A stretch of DNA of 64,000 bases from Luteolibacter flavescens. GTDB taxonomy: Bacteria; Verrucomicrobiota; Verrucomicrobiia; Verrucomicrobiales; Akkermansiaceae. Below the pieces are notes generated by a model. That model worked only from the letters and a program-made list of their open reading frames with translations. It did not search any database and was not told the origin of the DNA. The stretch lies in NCBI RefSeq assembly GCF_025950085.1, contig NZ_JAPDDS010000001.1, positions 372,001-436,000 of the forward strand. The letters are read 5' to 3'. The position numbers and the translations under genes are program-made. This document shows positions 24,418-33,905 of the stretch, piece by piece; the stretch's first letter is position 1, and each line of letters begins with the position of its first letter.

Positions 24418-26385
24418 TCAAGTGGGGTTGTTGAGTTCATTCTGAAGAGGTCCACCGCGGAAGGGCGCGTATCCGGTGCCGAGCGCCATCGCGAGGTCGA
24501 TATCGTCGGCCGTCTCCGCGATGCCTTCGTCCAGGCAACGCCGGGCTTCCTCGCTCATGGCATGGGAGAGCTTGCTTGCCACGTCGGAGGGAGTGGATTC
24601 GCCGCCGGCGCGAAGTTCCAGGGCGACGGGATTCGGAGTGTTACTATGATTCTCGTAAATGTAGAAGCCGGAGCCGGACTTCTTCCCGAGATGTCCTTTT
24701 GCGATCAGCGTTTCCAGCAGATCCGGAACGGACATGCGGTTTGGAAAAGCTTCCGCCAACGTGCGGGCGACGTGAGCGGCGACATCCAGTCCGACTTCAT
24801 CGAGGAGGCGCAGGGGCCCCATCGGCATGCCGAAGTCGAGCATGGCGTCATCGATCACCTTCGGATCACCGCCGCGCTCAAAGATTCGCGACGCCTCGAC
24901 GAGGTAGGGCATGAGAATACGGTTCACGAGGAAGCCGGGAGCATCCTTCACCACGACGGGAAGCTTTCCAATCGACCGGACGAAGGCCACGGCGGTCGCA
25001 AGCGTCTCGTCAGAAGTGGTGGAGGTGCGCACCACCTCGACCAATGGCATCCGGTGGACGGGATTGAAGAAGTGCAGGCCAACCAGGCGATCCGGGTGAC
25101 TGATTGAATCGGCCAGTTCGTGGATCGGGAGGGCCGAGGTATTCGTCGCAAGGATGGTGTCCGGTCTCACCCTCGCGGAAAGATCGGCGAATACCTTGCG
25201 CTTGATGTCGAGTCGCTCGACAGCTGCCTCGATGACGAGGTCGCAGCGATCAAGGGGGACGGGCACGGACGAAGGAAGGATGCGATCCATGCCTCGAGCC
25301 GCCTCGATGGGCGTGAGGATTCTCCTTTTACGAGATTCATCGTAGCTTTTGGAAATCGATTTCATCCCCTTGGCCAAGGCATCGTCGTCCAGATCGCGGA
25401 GGATCACCTCGTGCCTGCGGGTGCTGAGCCAGTAGGCGATGCCCGCGCCCATCACACCGGCGCCAACCACCGCACATCGCCCGATCTTGCGAGGCTCTGC
25501 ATCGGCCACACGATGCTTCTTAGCTCTCTCCTGGAGGAAGAAGAGTCGCAGGAGTTGTCGGGTCTCGGGCCTTGCCGCGAGCTTCAGGATCGCCTCCCGC
25601 TCGCGGCGGAATCCTTCCTCCACCGGGCTTGTGCAGGAAGCTAGTGCGATATCGAGCGCGGCTTCCGGTCCGGGATAGAGGCCGCGGGATTTCTGCCGAA
25701 GCGACTTCTTGGCCTTGGCCCCGATAACGGCGACTGAGACCGGATTGTGGAGGTGGAAGAACGACTTGGCCCGACGTTTGCCGCGCGCGATGCAGGTCAG
25801 CGCATGTGCCTCCAGATTCTCGCGAGGGATGACAGCATCGACGAGGCCCTTCGCTTTCGCGGCTCCTGCTGACAAAATCTTGCCGCCAAGGATGAGCGGA
25901 AGTGCGGCAGGCAGACCAATCAACCGGGGCAGGCGAGTGGTGCCGCCCCATGCGGGAACGATGCCGAGACTCGTCTCGGGCAGGCCGATCTTGGTAACAG
26001 AAGCATCGCTCGCGATTCTCCAGTCGCAGGCGAGGGCCAGCTCATAGCCTCCGCCGACACAGGCACCGTGGATCGCCGCGACGGTCGGATAGGGGAGTCG
26101 TGCCAGCTTCTCGAAGGTAGCTTGGCCCAGCTCGATCAAGTCACGCAGTTTGTCGCCTTGGAGCTTTGAGAGGACATTCAGGTCGGCACCCGCGATGAAG
26201 ATCGCCGGCTTTGCCGAACGAATGATCAAGCCTTCGAGTTCGGGATGGGCGGAAAGAGCATCAAGCTTCTCATTCAACTCGATCAGCGCAGGGCGATCGA
26301 AAATGTTCGCGGATGAATTCTCGCGATCAAAGGTGAGGACTCCATGCGTGCCATCGAGGTGGAAATGTAAATGATGAGAATTCAT
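24418..26385 (-). CDS. Fatty-acid oxidation multifunctional protein (enoyl-CoA hydratase / 3-hydroxyacyl-CoA dehydrogenase)
   Basis: This 655-residue FadB/FadJ-like alpha subunit catalyses hydration and the NAD-dependent oxidation in beta-oxidation. Residues ~1-190 form a crotonase domain with IAGADLNVLSKL (oxyanion hole), HGACVGGGYELALACDWRIA and GLPETSLGIVPAWGGTTRLPRL. From ~310 comes the NAD Rossmann domain (CAVVGAGVMGAGIAYWLSTRRHEV). The catalytic His lies in VGLHFFNPVHRMPLVEVV, then the C-terminal HCDH domain has GFLVNRILMPYLVEA and KSGSGFYIYE. The ATG at 26385 gives MNSHHLHF. It is shorter than FadB (~730) mainly in the linkers. It sits 4 bases after the thiolase gene. Confidence 0.93.
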   Translation of the reverse strand: MNSHHLHFHLDGTHGVLTFDRENSSANIFDRPALIELNEKLDALSAHPELEGLIIRSAKPAIFIAGADLNVLSKLQGDKLRDLIELGQATFEKLARLPYPTVAAIHGACVGGGYELALACDWRIASDASVTKIGLPETSLGIVPAWGGTTRLPRLIGLPAALPLILGGKILSAGAAKAKGLVDAVIPRENLEAHALTCIARGKRRAKSFFHLHNPVSVAVIGAKAKKSLRQKSRGLYPGPEAALDIALASCTSPVEEGFRREREAILKLAARPETRQLLRLFFLQERAKKHRVADAEPRKIGRCAVVGAGVMGAGIAYWLSTRRHEVILRDLDDDALAKGMKSISKSYDESRKRRILTPIEAARGMDRILPSSVPVPLDRCDLVIEAAVERLDIKRKVFADLSARVRPDTILATNTSALPIHELADSISHPDRLVGLHFFNPVHRMPLVEVVRTSTTSDETLATAVAFVRSIGKLPVVVKDAPGFLVNRILMPYLVEASRIFERGGDPKVIDDAMLDFGMPMGPLRLLDEVGLDVAAHVARTLAEAFPNRMSVPDLLETLIAKGHLGKKSGSGFYIYENHSNTPNPVALELRAGGESTPSDVASKLSHAMSEEARRCLDEGIAETADDIDLAMALGTGYAPFRGGPLQNELNNPT

Positions 26386-26389
26386 GGCT

Positions 26390-27637
26390 TCAGGGGCGTT
26401 CCAGCCATAGCGCGGCACCTTGGCCGCCACCGACGCAGAGCGTTGCGAGGGCTTGGCGTCCGCCGGTTTCGCGGAGTTGATGGAGGGCAGTGAGGATCAG
26501 ACGGGCACCACTTGCTCCGACCGGATGGCCGAGCGCGATGGCACCGCCGCGGCGGTTGATTCTCTCAGGGGAAATCTCGACCGGAGACATGCCAGCGCCG
26601 CACTTGTCGGGCTGCTTCAATGCCGCGAGGACGGCGAGCACCTGAGCGGCGAACGCTTCGTTGATCTCGATGACATCAGCGGACTCCGGCGAACGGCCGA
26701 GCTTTGCGATGGCATGCACGGGGCCCAGCCCCATGCGCCTGGGGTCGCAACCGGTGTAGGCGTAGCTGGTGAGGCGTCCGAGCGGTTCAATGCCGAGCTT
26801 CTTCGCTGCCTGCTCGCTACCCACGAGAAGCGCCACGGCACCGTCGGTCACCTGGGAACTGTTGCCCGCCGTCACGCTGCCACTCTGGCGGTCAAAGATG
26901 GGGCGCAGTTTTGCCAGCTTCTCCGGTGTCGAGTCGGTGCGGACACCGTTGTCACGGGTCACTGCCTTGCCGGGCAGATGGACCGGCGCAATCTCATCTA
27001 ACAGATGATCCGATGCCCCAAGCGCCTTGCGATGCGATGACGCGGCGAAGGCATCTTGAAGGTCGCGCGTGAGATGGAATTCCCGTGCCAAGGTTTCCGC
27101 GGTGTCGCCCATGATCTCGCCGCTCACCGGATCGGTGAGGCCGAGTTGCAGGCCGATGCGCGGCTTGAAATCCTTGGGGCGAAAGTCGGCGATGGCGGTG
27201 ATCTTTTCACCGGTCTCCTTTGCCTTCGAGAGCGCCGCGAATTTCGCGACCGTCCCGTGTGGATAAAAGAAGGGAATGCGCGACATGCTCTCCGCACCGC
27301 CGACGAGGAAAAGCTCGCCCTGCCCGGTGGCCAGCCTCTGGTGCGCGGTGGTAATCGCCTCCATCCCTGACGCGCAGTTTCGATGGACGGTCATCGCCGG
27401 CGTCTTCTCGGGAATACCGGAGCGAAGGGCGATGACGCGGGCGAGATTCGCGGCTTCCGCGGGTTGGGCGACGCAGCCGAAGATGACCTCGTCGATCAGT
27501 GCCGGATCGATGCCGGTGCGAAGCAAGAGCGAGGTGCATGCATGCCGCCCCAGGTCATCCGCTGTCAGCGCATCGAAGTCCGTGCCCGAACGAATGAACG
27601 GGGTGCGAATGCCTGCGATGATGAAGAGGTCATTCAT
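26390..27637 (-). CDS. Acetyl-CoA acyltransferase (3-ketoacyl-CoA thiolase)
   Basis: This 415-residue thiolase cleaves 3-ketoacyl-CoA with CoA in the last step of beta-oxidation. The nucleophile is Cys88 in TVHRNCASGMEAI. The second set of active-site motifs is NEAFAAQVLAVL, GGAIALGHPVGASGAR and TLCVGGGQGAALWLERP, with the C-terminal Cys acting as base. It is closest to the FadI-type trifunctional partner. It overlaps the upstream ligase gene by ATGA and is followed 4 bases later by the hydratase/dehydrogenase, so the two subunits are probably made together as a complex. The ATG at 27637 gives the standard MNDLFIIAGIRTPF start. Confidence 0.93.
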   Translation of the reverse strand: MNDLFIIAGIRTPFIRSGTDFDALTADDLGRHACTSLLLRTGIDPALIDEVIFGCVAQPAEAANLARVIALRSGIPEKTPAMTVHRNCASGMEAITTAHQRLATGQGELFLVGGAESMSRIPFFYPHGTVAKFAALSKAKETGEKITAIADFRPKDFKPRIGLQLGLTDPVSGEIMGDTAETLAREFHLTRDLQDAFAASSHRKALGASDHLLDEIAPVHLPGKAVTRDNGVRTDSTPEKLAKLRPIFDRQSGSVTAGNSSQVTDGAVALLVGSEQAAKKLGIEPLGRLTSYAYTGCDPRRMGLGPVHAIAKLGRSPESADVIEINEAFAAQVLAVLAALKQPDKCGAGMSPVEISPERINRRGGAIALGHPVGASGARLILTALHQLRETGGRQALATLCVGGGQGAALWLERP

Positions 27638-29100
27638 GGTGCTTCGGGGTTCGGCCGGTTGTCGACGACCTTCTTTTCCTTCAGTTCCTTGCCCACGCCC
27701 TGCATGCGGCGCATCTCGTCCCATGAGTGGAAGACGATGTCGTTCGGTGCGAATTCCACCGCCTGGCCGAAGCGCTGGCTGATCTGTTCGCGCAGGGCCT
27801 CGCTGCCGGATCCTTCGGCAGGCACGGCATGGACAACCACTTGGTCCGTCTCCAACGGATCGTCATTGCGCTTGCGCAGTTCGATCTGCCACGCGCCGAG
27901 ACCATCGGTGTCATCGAGCAGGTTTTCCAGCGCGTTAAAATCGACCAGCGTGCCCTTGAGCTTGTTCACGTTCAGTTCGCGGATGTCGGACACACGTGAG
28001 ATTTTTCCGATGAGCCGCGGGCAGGTCCTACCGCAGTGCGGGCAGGGCTCGTAGGTGATACCGCCCTCGATCAGGTCGCCGGTGCGATAACGCACCACGA
28101 CCGTGCCGCGGGCGTCCAGTGGTGTGCAGACAATCTCGCCGGGCTGTCCGTCGGGGACTCGCTTGCCGGTTTCCGGATCGACGATCTCCAGGAACATCTG
28201 GTCCGGATAGACGTGGAGGCCGGACACCTCCTCACCCTTCGGCGGCATGCACTCGGTCCATGCAAGCTTCGCTTCGGTGAATCCATAGGTGGACATGATC
28301 GCCACGTCCTCCGCTCCCATTTGCTCACAGAGCGCGCGCAGCTTCCTCCGCATGCCGAGTGGGACTTTCTCCCCGCCCAGCACGATGCGCTTCAGCTTTG
28401 TCCACCGCAGGCCGTCTTGAGTCGCCTGTTGCAGCAGGTGATACAGGAAGGTCGGCATCGCGATGATCGCGTCGGGATCGATCTTCGTGATCAGGTTCAG
28501 ATTGCCCTCGGTGCCCAGCGTCTTGCCACCGCCCGTGGACATCATGAAGGTATTGAATCCCGTGCCCGCATGATGCGCGAGCCAGAAGGCAAGGTGAGGC
28601 GCGAAGGGGAAAGCATTGATGTGCCGCCACGAGGCATCGGACTGGCAAAGCTCCATCATCCGTCGCCCGCATTCCTCCAGATTCGCCAGATCGTGCTTCG
28701 TGTAGAGGAATGGCACGGGGGCTGAGGACCGGCCAGTGGTGCTCGTGAGAAGAATGGGACGCAGCTCTTCCTCGAGTGCCTGCTTCGTCGCGGACGGCCC
28801 GTGGGTGATCGCGTATTTCAGAGTGGACCACTGATGTCGCAGCACCTTCTCATCCGGGATGATGACGAAGTCCCGCGGGTTCGCGAGATCGGCCTTGGAC
28901 GTGAAGGGCAGCTTCTCAAGGTCATCCGTGCCGCGGATGTCGCCGGCCTCGATGCCGAGTTCCTTGAAGAGCTTTCCGTAGTAGGCGGTGAATGGGACCA
29001 CTCGATCCTTCAGGAGGCGCCGTAGCAGCACATCCTGGCGTTGATGGATCTCGTCATGCGACGTCGTGGCCCACCATGGGTTGGACGGACGGGGTTTCAT
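27634..29100 (-). CDS. PaaK-like AMP-forming acyl-CoA ligase
   Basis: This adenylating enzyme of the phenylacetate-CoA ligase family is 488 residues long. It has the P-loop-like LLTSTTGRSSAPVPFLYT, an acyl-pocket region, IMSTYGFTEAKLAW (A5-like), the GDLIEG motif and a late Cys cluster CPHCGRTCPRLIGKISRV that probably binds zinc. The C-terminal lid follows with LKGTLVDFNALENLL. It activates a carboxylic acid as CoA thioester; with beta-oxidation genes downstream, fatty acids are the likely substrates rather than phenylacetate, which is inference. The ATG at 29100 lies 47 bases inside the end of the patatin gene. Confidence 0.85.
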   Translation of the reverse strand: MKPRPSNPWWATTSHDEIHQRQDVLLRRLLKDRVVPFTAYYGKLFKELGIEAGDIRGTDDLEKLPFTSKADLANPRDFVIIPDEKVLRHQWSTLKYAITHGPSATKQALEEELRPILLTSTTGRSSAPVPFLYTKHDLANLEECGRRMMELCQSDASWRHINAFPFAPHLAFWLAHHAGTGFNTFMMSTGGGKTLGTEGNLNLITKIDPDAIIAMPTFLYHLLQQATQDGLRWTKLKRIVLGGEKVPLGMRRKLRALCEQMGAEDVAIMSTYGFTEAKLAWTECMPPKGEEVSGLHVYPDQMFLEIVDPETGKRVPDGQPGEIVCTPLDARGTVVVRYRTGDLIEGGITYEPCPHCGRTCPRLIGKISRVSDIRELNVNKLKGTLVDFNALENLLDDTDGLGAWQIELRKRNDDPLETDQVVVHAVPAEGSGSEALREQISQRFGQAVEFAPNDIVFHSWDEMRRMQGVGKELKEKKVVDNRPNPEAP

Positions 29101-30061
29101 GGACTTGAAGGGTTGGCCGCACGAGCGCGCGGATTTCTTCGAGATGTTGCAGCGTGGCCGCGCGACCGGCCTCGATGTAGCGGCGGAAGCCGGCATAGTC
29201 GTGCCAGGGGGCGAAGAAGTGCTCCGGCCTCAGGCAGAAGTCGGCACGCTTGCAGGATTCGTGGGCCAGGCGGATCTGCGCGGCCCGGATGCTTTGGCGA
29301 AAGGTATCGATCATGTTCCCGCGGGCCATGAAGTTCAGGTTGCTGTTGAGCGCGATGCCGAGGCGCTTCCACAGGCGGATGTCGGCGGTCTCCTCCGCGC
29401 GGCACAGTCCTTCGTCCACGTCTTGGAAAGTCGGGATGGTCGAGACGGCGAGGATGCGATCTACATCGGAGTAGCGTTGCAACGCACCGACAGGGACCGG
29501 GTCGATCACACCACCATCGACGCAGCGATGGCCATCAAGCATGACCGGCGCGATGATGCCGGGCATAGCGCAGGAGGCGTGGACTGCATCGGCGATTTTC
29601 CCGGAGCGGCGGATGAGGCGCTCCTTGGTGTCGATGTCGAGCGTCACGACCAAGAGCTGTCGCTTCAAGTCTTCAAAGCACACGTCACCGAGGGAACGCT
29701 CCAGATGCGCTCGCGCCTTGAGACCGTGGAAAAGTCCCTTCATTGGCGGGAACATCGGGTCCGCGAGCTTCCATAGCTGGCGGCGGTCCTGCATTTCCTC
29801 GGCTAGTTCTTCCAGCGCCTTGCCGGAGAAGCCGACCGCCCACAGGGCACCAATATAGGCTCCCATGCTCGACCCTGAGATGGCGTGCACCTCGATGTTG
29901 TTTTCCTCCAGCACCTGCAGGACTCCGACATGGGCGAGACCGCGTGCGCCTCCCGAGGAAAGGGCTAGCCCCAGCTTCAGCACCGGCGCATCTTCAAGCG
30001 GTCGCTCCCGGCGGGCCGGGCGCGGCTTGCTGCGGAAAAAGCGCAGGATGTTGCCGAGCAT
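29054..30061 (-). CDS. Patatin-like phospholipase
   Basis: This 335-residue lipid acyl hydrolase has a Ser-Asp dyad: Ser65 in the GSSMG elbow (VHAISGSSMGAYIGALWAVG) and Asp182 in CVDGGVIDPVPV. The oxyanion glycine loop is LALSSGGARGLAHVGVL. A basic N-terminus (RFFRSKPRPARRER) precedes the domain, and no signal peptide is evident, so it resembles RssA/YchK-type cytoplasmic patatins. It is the first gene of the five-gene fatty-acid operon. It could release fatty acids from membrane or storage lipid for the ligase and beta-oxidation enzymes that follow; this is inferred from order. Confidence 0.9.
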   Translation of the reverse strand: MLGNILRFFRSKPRPARRERPLEDAPVLKLGLALSSGGARGLAHVGVLQVLEENNIEVHAISGSSMGAYIGALWAVGFSGKALEELAEEMQDRRQLWKLADPMFPPMKGLFHGLKARAHLERSLGDVCFEDLKRQLLVVTLDIDTKERLIRRSGKIADAVHASCAMPGIIAPVMLDGHRCVDGGVIDPVPVGALQRYSDVDRILAVSTIPTFQDVDEGLCRAEETADIRLWKRLGIALNSNLNFMARGNMIDTFRQSIRAAQIRLAHESCKRADFCLRPEHFFAPWHDYAGFRRYIEAGRAATLQHLEEIRALVRPTLQVHETPSVQPMVGHDVA

Positions 30062-30165
30062 GGGTTGGGTTCCTTTCCATCAATCGGACCGGCTTCTTTA
30101 CCGATCCTCCTAACAGTAGGCCCAATGCAGCAAAGATCAAATGACCTCTGCCCGGTGCTCGAAAA

Positions 30166-32070
30166 TCAAAGCGTGATCTGTGCGCCAAGCTCGACCACGC
30201 GACCGGGTGGCAGGCGGAAGTAAGCCGTTGCCGGAGAAGCGTTCCGGGCCATCACGGCGAAGAGCGCGAGACGCAGGCGATCCAGGGCACTCGCATTTTT
30301 ACCCACACCGTAGGTTTCGCGTCCGAGGACATAGGTCGCCTTGCCAGGATGGAACTTCACTTCCGCCGGCAAGCCGGCCTTGAGGGCGACCGGCACGTCT
30401 GGCGTATCGGCGAATCCGAAGCTGAGGTTCACGCGGTGAAGTCCCTCGCCAAGGTCGGTGTGAGCCACCGCGGTCTCCGGGTCGGCGTGAGGTTGATCGA
30501 GGGTGTCAACGTGCAGCAGCACGACGCGTTCGTGGAGCACCTGGTTGTGCTTCAAATTGTGAAGCAAGGCGGTCGGCACCGTGTCGCCGCGTCCGCTCAT
30601 GTAAACGGCAGTGCCGGAGACGCGGTGGATCTGGCCGCGTTTCAAATCTCCCAGCAAGGCATCGATAGGCAAGGCCTCGCGCGACAGTCGCTTGTAGAGA
30701 CGGGCGCGTCCCCACAGCCACGTCAGCATGAGACCCATCGCCGAGCCGGCGACCACAAGCGGGAGCCAACCGCCGTGGATGACTTTCAGGGTATTCGCGG
30801 CGAGGAAGGGTATCTCGAGGATGAGGAACAAGGAAGTCACCGTGGCCGCCTTCGCCGTGGACCAGCCCCATGCGGCACGTGCCGCCGAGTAGAAGAGAAT
30901 CGAGGTGATCGTCATCGTGAGGACGATGGCGATGCCGTAGGCTCCGGCCAGGGCGGCCGAGCTCTTGAAAGTGATCACCAACACGATGCACGCGACCAGA
31001 AGGAAGCGGTTCACGAAGGGCACGTAGACTTGGCCGACGGAGTGCTCGGAAGTGTGGCGGACCTTCACGCGCGGTAGGCATCCGAGCTGGACCGCCTGGG
31101 TGGTGAGGGAGAAGGCTCCGGAGATCAGTGCCTGGCTGGCGATGGCCGCGGCGGCCGTGGCCAGGATTGTGAGCGGCAGGCGCAGGTAATCGGGAGCCAG
31201 AAGGAAGAAGGGGGCTTCCAGAGCCTTGGGATCATGACTCAGCAGGGCGGCCTGGCCCAAGTAGTTCAGGACCAGTCCGGGGAGCACGACGCTGAACCAA
31301 CCGACGCGGATCGGCCTGGTGCCGAAGTGCCCGAGGTCCGCGTAGAGAGCCTCGCCACCGGTGACGGCCAGGAAGACCGCAGCGAGCAGGGGGAAGGCAT
31401 GATGCCACTCGTGAATCAGGAACATGATCCCCGAGGCGGGGCTCAGGGCGCTCAGAACCTCCGGATGCTGGATGATCCCGCGAAGTCCCAGCAGCCCCAA
31501 TGTGACGAACCAGCACAGCACGACGGGTCCGAAAAGGATGCCGACCTTTCCAGTGCCGTGGCGCTGGATGCTGAACATCAGAATGAGAATGCACACGGCG
31601 ACGGGCACCACATACTTCGAAAACTCCGGGGAAATGACGGTCAGACCTTCCACCGCGCTGAGCACGGAGATGGACGGGGTGATCATGCCGTCAGCGTAGA
31701 TCAGCGAGGAGCCGGCGAGTCCGAGCAGCAGCACGGCCTTCGGGTCCTTGCCCCCCAGTCGCCGGGCGGCCGAGCGGATCAGGGCGGAGAGCGCGAGGAT
31801 CCCGCCTTCGCCCCGGTTATCCAGCCTCAGGATGATCAGGACGTATTTGATCGAGACCACCAGGATCAGCGCCCAGACGATCAGCGAGGCGGCACCGACC
31901 AGATTGGTCGGTGTCATCGGGGTCGGATCAATCCCGTGCGATGCAAAGCACTCGCGGAAGGCGTAGAGCGGACTCGTGCCGATGTCGCCGAAGACAATGC
32001 CGAGCGCGGCAAGGGTGGCGGCGGGCAGGGCGGGCTGGCGGACGGAGTGACCGTCGGAGGAGCTGTTCAT
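30166..32070 (-). CDS. kup: Kup system potassium uptake protein
   Basis: This low-affinity K+/H+ symporter of the KUP/HAK/KT family has 634 residues and about 12 transmembrane helices in the first 450. The N-terminal hallmark is LAALGIVFGDIGTSPLYAFRECF, followed by LDNRGEGGILAL and GDSLIYADGMITP-like SSLIYADGMITPSISVLSAVEGL. The soluble C-terminal domain starts near residue 460 (GTAVYMSGRGDTVPTALLHNLKHNQVLHERVVLLHV) and ends in YFRLPPGRVVELGAQITL. The ATG at 32070 gives the correct N-terminus. It stands alone, divergent from gpmI. I did not find a c-di-AMP riboswitch in the 202-base spacer. Confidence 0.96.
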   Translation of the reverse strand: MNSSSDGHSVRQPALPAATLAALGIVFGDIGTSPLYAFRECFASHGIDPTPMTPTNLVGAASLIVWALILVVSIKYVLIILRLDNRGEGGILALSALIRSAARRLGGKDPKAVLLLGLAGSSLIYADGMITPSISVLSAVEGLTVISPEFSKYVVPVAVCILILMFSIQRHGTGKVGILFGPVVLCWFVTLGLLGLRGIIQHPEVLSALSPASGIMFLIHEWHHAFPLLAAVFLAVTGGEALYADLGHFGTRPIRVGWFSVVLPGLVLNYLGQAALLSHDPKALEAPFFLLAPDYLRLPLTILATAAAAIASQALISGAFSLTTQAVQLGCLPRVKVRHTSEHSVGQVYVPFVNRFLLVACIVLVITFKSSAALAGAYGIAIVLTMTITSILFYSAARAAWGWSTAKAATVTSLFLILEIPFLAANTLKVIHGGWLPLVVAGSAMGLMLTWLWGRARLYKRLSREALPIDALLGDLKRGQIHRVSGTAVYMSGRGDTVPTALLHNLKHNQVLHERVVLLHVDTLDQPHADPETAVAHTDLGEGLHRVNLSFGFADTPDVPVALKAGLPAEVKFHPGKATYVLGRETYGVGKNASALDRLRLALFAVMARNASPATAYFRLPPGRVVELGAQITL

Positions 32071-32272
32071 CGTTGCGGAACAGGTCGCCCGCGCCACGCT
32101 TCCAATCACCCCGGCCGCTCCGTGACCAGCGAAAACGCGCCAGGGTGGAAACACAGAAAGTGCTTGATTTCCCAATGATCTGAGCATCCCCGGCCACCCG
32201 GATTTCTTTCGACGAAAGCGTGCAGAATCCCCGCTGGACGCTGGGGCGTCAGGCCGTTAAACGCGGCCCGTC

Positions 32273-33814
32273 ATGGCCAAGAAACCGGTGGTGCTCATCA
32301 TTCGCGACGGCTGGGGTGTGAACCCCGGGGGTAAAAAGACGGCGAAAAAGGACGGCAATGCGACGTTGCTCGCCAAGACCCCGTTTCATGACGTGGCGCT
32401 GGAGCAATATCCCAAGGGCTTCCTCAGCGCCTCCGGCCTCGATGTGGGCCTGCCCGAGGGCCAGATGGGCAACTCGGAAGTCGGTCACCTGAATCTCGGC
32501 GCGGGCCGGATCGTTTATCAGGATCTTACCCGTATTAACAAGGCGATCGAGGAAGGCACGCTGGCCAAGAACAAGACCTTCAAGAAGGCGCTCGCCGCGG
32601 CGAAGGGGAAGCGCCTGCATTTCCTCGGCCTGCTTTCAGACGGTGGCGTCCACTCGCATCAGGATCACCTTTGCGCGATGGTCGCCATGGCAAAGGAAGC
32701 CGGGGTCGATGACATCTACGTCCACGCTATCACCGATGGCCGCGACACCTCGCCGACCGGCGGTGCCGGGTATCTTTCCAAGGTCGAGGACGAAATCGCG
32801 AAGTACGGTGCCCGCATCGCCACCGTGACCGGCCGCTACTACGCGATGGACCGCGACAAGCGCTGGGAGCGCACGAAGCTCGCCTGGGACGCCATCGTCC
32901 ACGGCATCGGCGAGGCAAAGGACGTGCTCGCCTCCGAGGCGGTCGCCGAGAAATACGGTGACGAGAAGACGGACGAATTCCTGCTGCCGATGGTTTTCGT
33001 CACGCCGGGCAAGAAGCTCGTGCGCGACGGGGATGTCGTGCTGTTCTTCAACTTCCGCGCCGACCGCGTCCGCCAGATCTCCGAGGCATTCCTCACCGAG
33101 GGCACCTTCAAGCCTTTCAAGGCAGGCCGTCGCCCGAAGGTCAACTACGTGACCCTCACCCAGTACGACGCGAACTATAAGTGCGACGTCATCTTCGGCC
33201 CCGACAAGCTCAAGATGGGCCTCGGCGAAGTGGTCGCGAAGGAGAAGAAGACCCAGATGCGCATCGCGGAAACGGAAAAGTATCCGCACGTCACCTACTT
33301 CTTCAACGGCGGCATCGAAAAGCCGAACAAGGGCGAGGACCGCTACATCATCCCGTCGCCGAAGGACGTGGCCACCTACGACCTGAAACCGGAGATGAGC
33401 GCGAGCAAGGTGACCGGCACCGTGCTGGAGCAACTGAAGAACTACGACCTCGTCATCCTGAACTTCGCCAACCCCGACATGGTCGGCCACACCGGCGTGG
33501 TGGAGGCGGCCATCAAGGCCTGCGAAACCATCGACGCCGATGTGCAGGCCATCGTCGATGAGACCCTCAAGCTCGGCGGCAAGCTCCTGCTCACCGCCGA
33601 CCACGGCAACTGCGAATTCATGATCAACGCGGACGGCTCGCCGAATACCGCGCACACGACGAACCTCGTCCACCTGATCTACGTCGCGGAAGATGCCGAC
33701 AAATTCGAGGTGAAGGACGGCATCCTCGCCGACGTCGCACCGACACTCCTGGAAATGCTCGGCCTGCCGAAGCCGAAGGAAATGACGGGTGAGTCTCTGC
33801 TGGTGAAGAAGTAA
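32273..33814 (+). CDS. gpmI: 2,3-bisphosphoglycerate-independent phosphoglycerate mutase
   Basis: This glycolytic/gluconeogenic enzyme interconverts 3- and 2-phosphoglycerate using two Mn ions and a phosphoserine. The 513-residue protein has the full alkaline-phosphatase-superfamily layout: RDGWGVNP (Asp12), the nucleophile Ser68 in GQMGNSEVGHLNLG, then HAITDGRDTSP, FNFRADRVRQ, FANPDMVGHTGVVEAAI and LTADHGNCEFM. A small hairpin GGCCG-N7-CGGCC (32252-32268) ends four bases before the ATG, so start access may be structured. It faces away from kup and is followed by the SOS cassette. Confidence 0.95.
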   Translation: MAKKPVVLIIRDGWGVNPGGKKTAKKDGNATLLAKTPFHDVALEQYPKGFLSASGLDVGLPEGQMGNSEVGHLNLGAGRIVYQDLTRINKAIEEGTLAKNKTFKKALAAAKGKRLHFLGLLSDGGVHSHQDHLCAMVAMAKEAGVDDIYVHAITDGRDTSPTGGAGYLSKVEDEIAKYGARIATVTGRYYAMDRDKRWERTKLAWDAIVHGIGEAKDVLASEAVAEKYGDEKTDEFLLPMVFVTPGKKLVRDGDVVLFFNFRADRVRQISEAFLTEGTFKPFKAGRRPKVNYVTLTQYDANYKCDVIFGPDKLKMGLGEVVAKEKKTQMRIAETEKYPHVTYFFNGGIEKPNKGEDRYIIPSPKDVATYDLKPEMSASKVTGTVLEQLKNYDLVILNFANPDMVGHTGVVEAAIKACETIDADVQAIVDETLKLGGKLLLTADHGNCEFMINADGSPNTAHTTNLVHLIYVAEDADKFEVKDGILADVAPTLLEMLGLPKPKEMTGESLLVKK

Positions 33815-33863
33815 TCCGCAGCGGCAAACGGCAGCCACGATAGGAGGCCTCGGCGGGGTTAAC

Positions 33864-33877
33864 TGTTCTATTGAACA
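33864..33877 (+). promoter_or_regulatory. LexA-like SOS box upstream of imuA
   Basis: The perfect palindrome TGTTC-TATT-GAACA lies 28 bases before the ATG of imuA in an AT-rich promoter patch. From memory, this TGTTC-N4-GAACA form is what has been reported for LexA in Verrucomicrobia. ImuABC cassettes are commonly LexA-controlled. No lexA gene is in the window to confirm. Confidence 0.75.
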
Positions 33878-33905
33878 TTTTAAAATTCCCCACTAGGCTT
33901 CCTTC

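Noticed and set aside
32071..32272. Possible c-di-AMP riboswitch upstream of kup
   Set aside because: No conserved ydaO-type core could be aligned by eye in the 202-base spacer.
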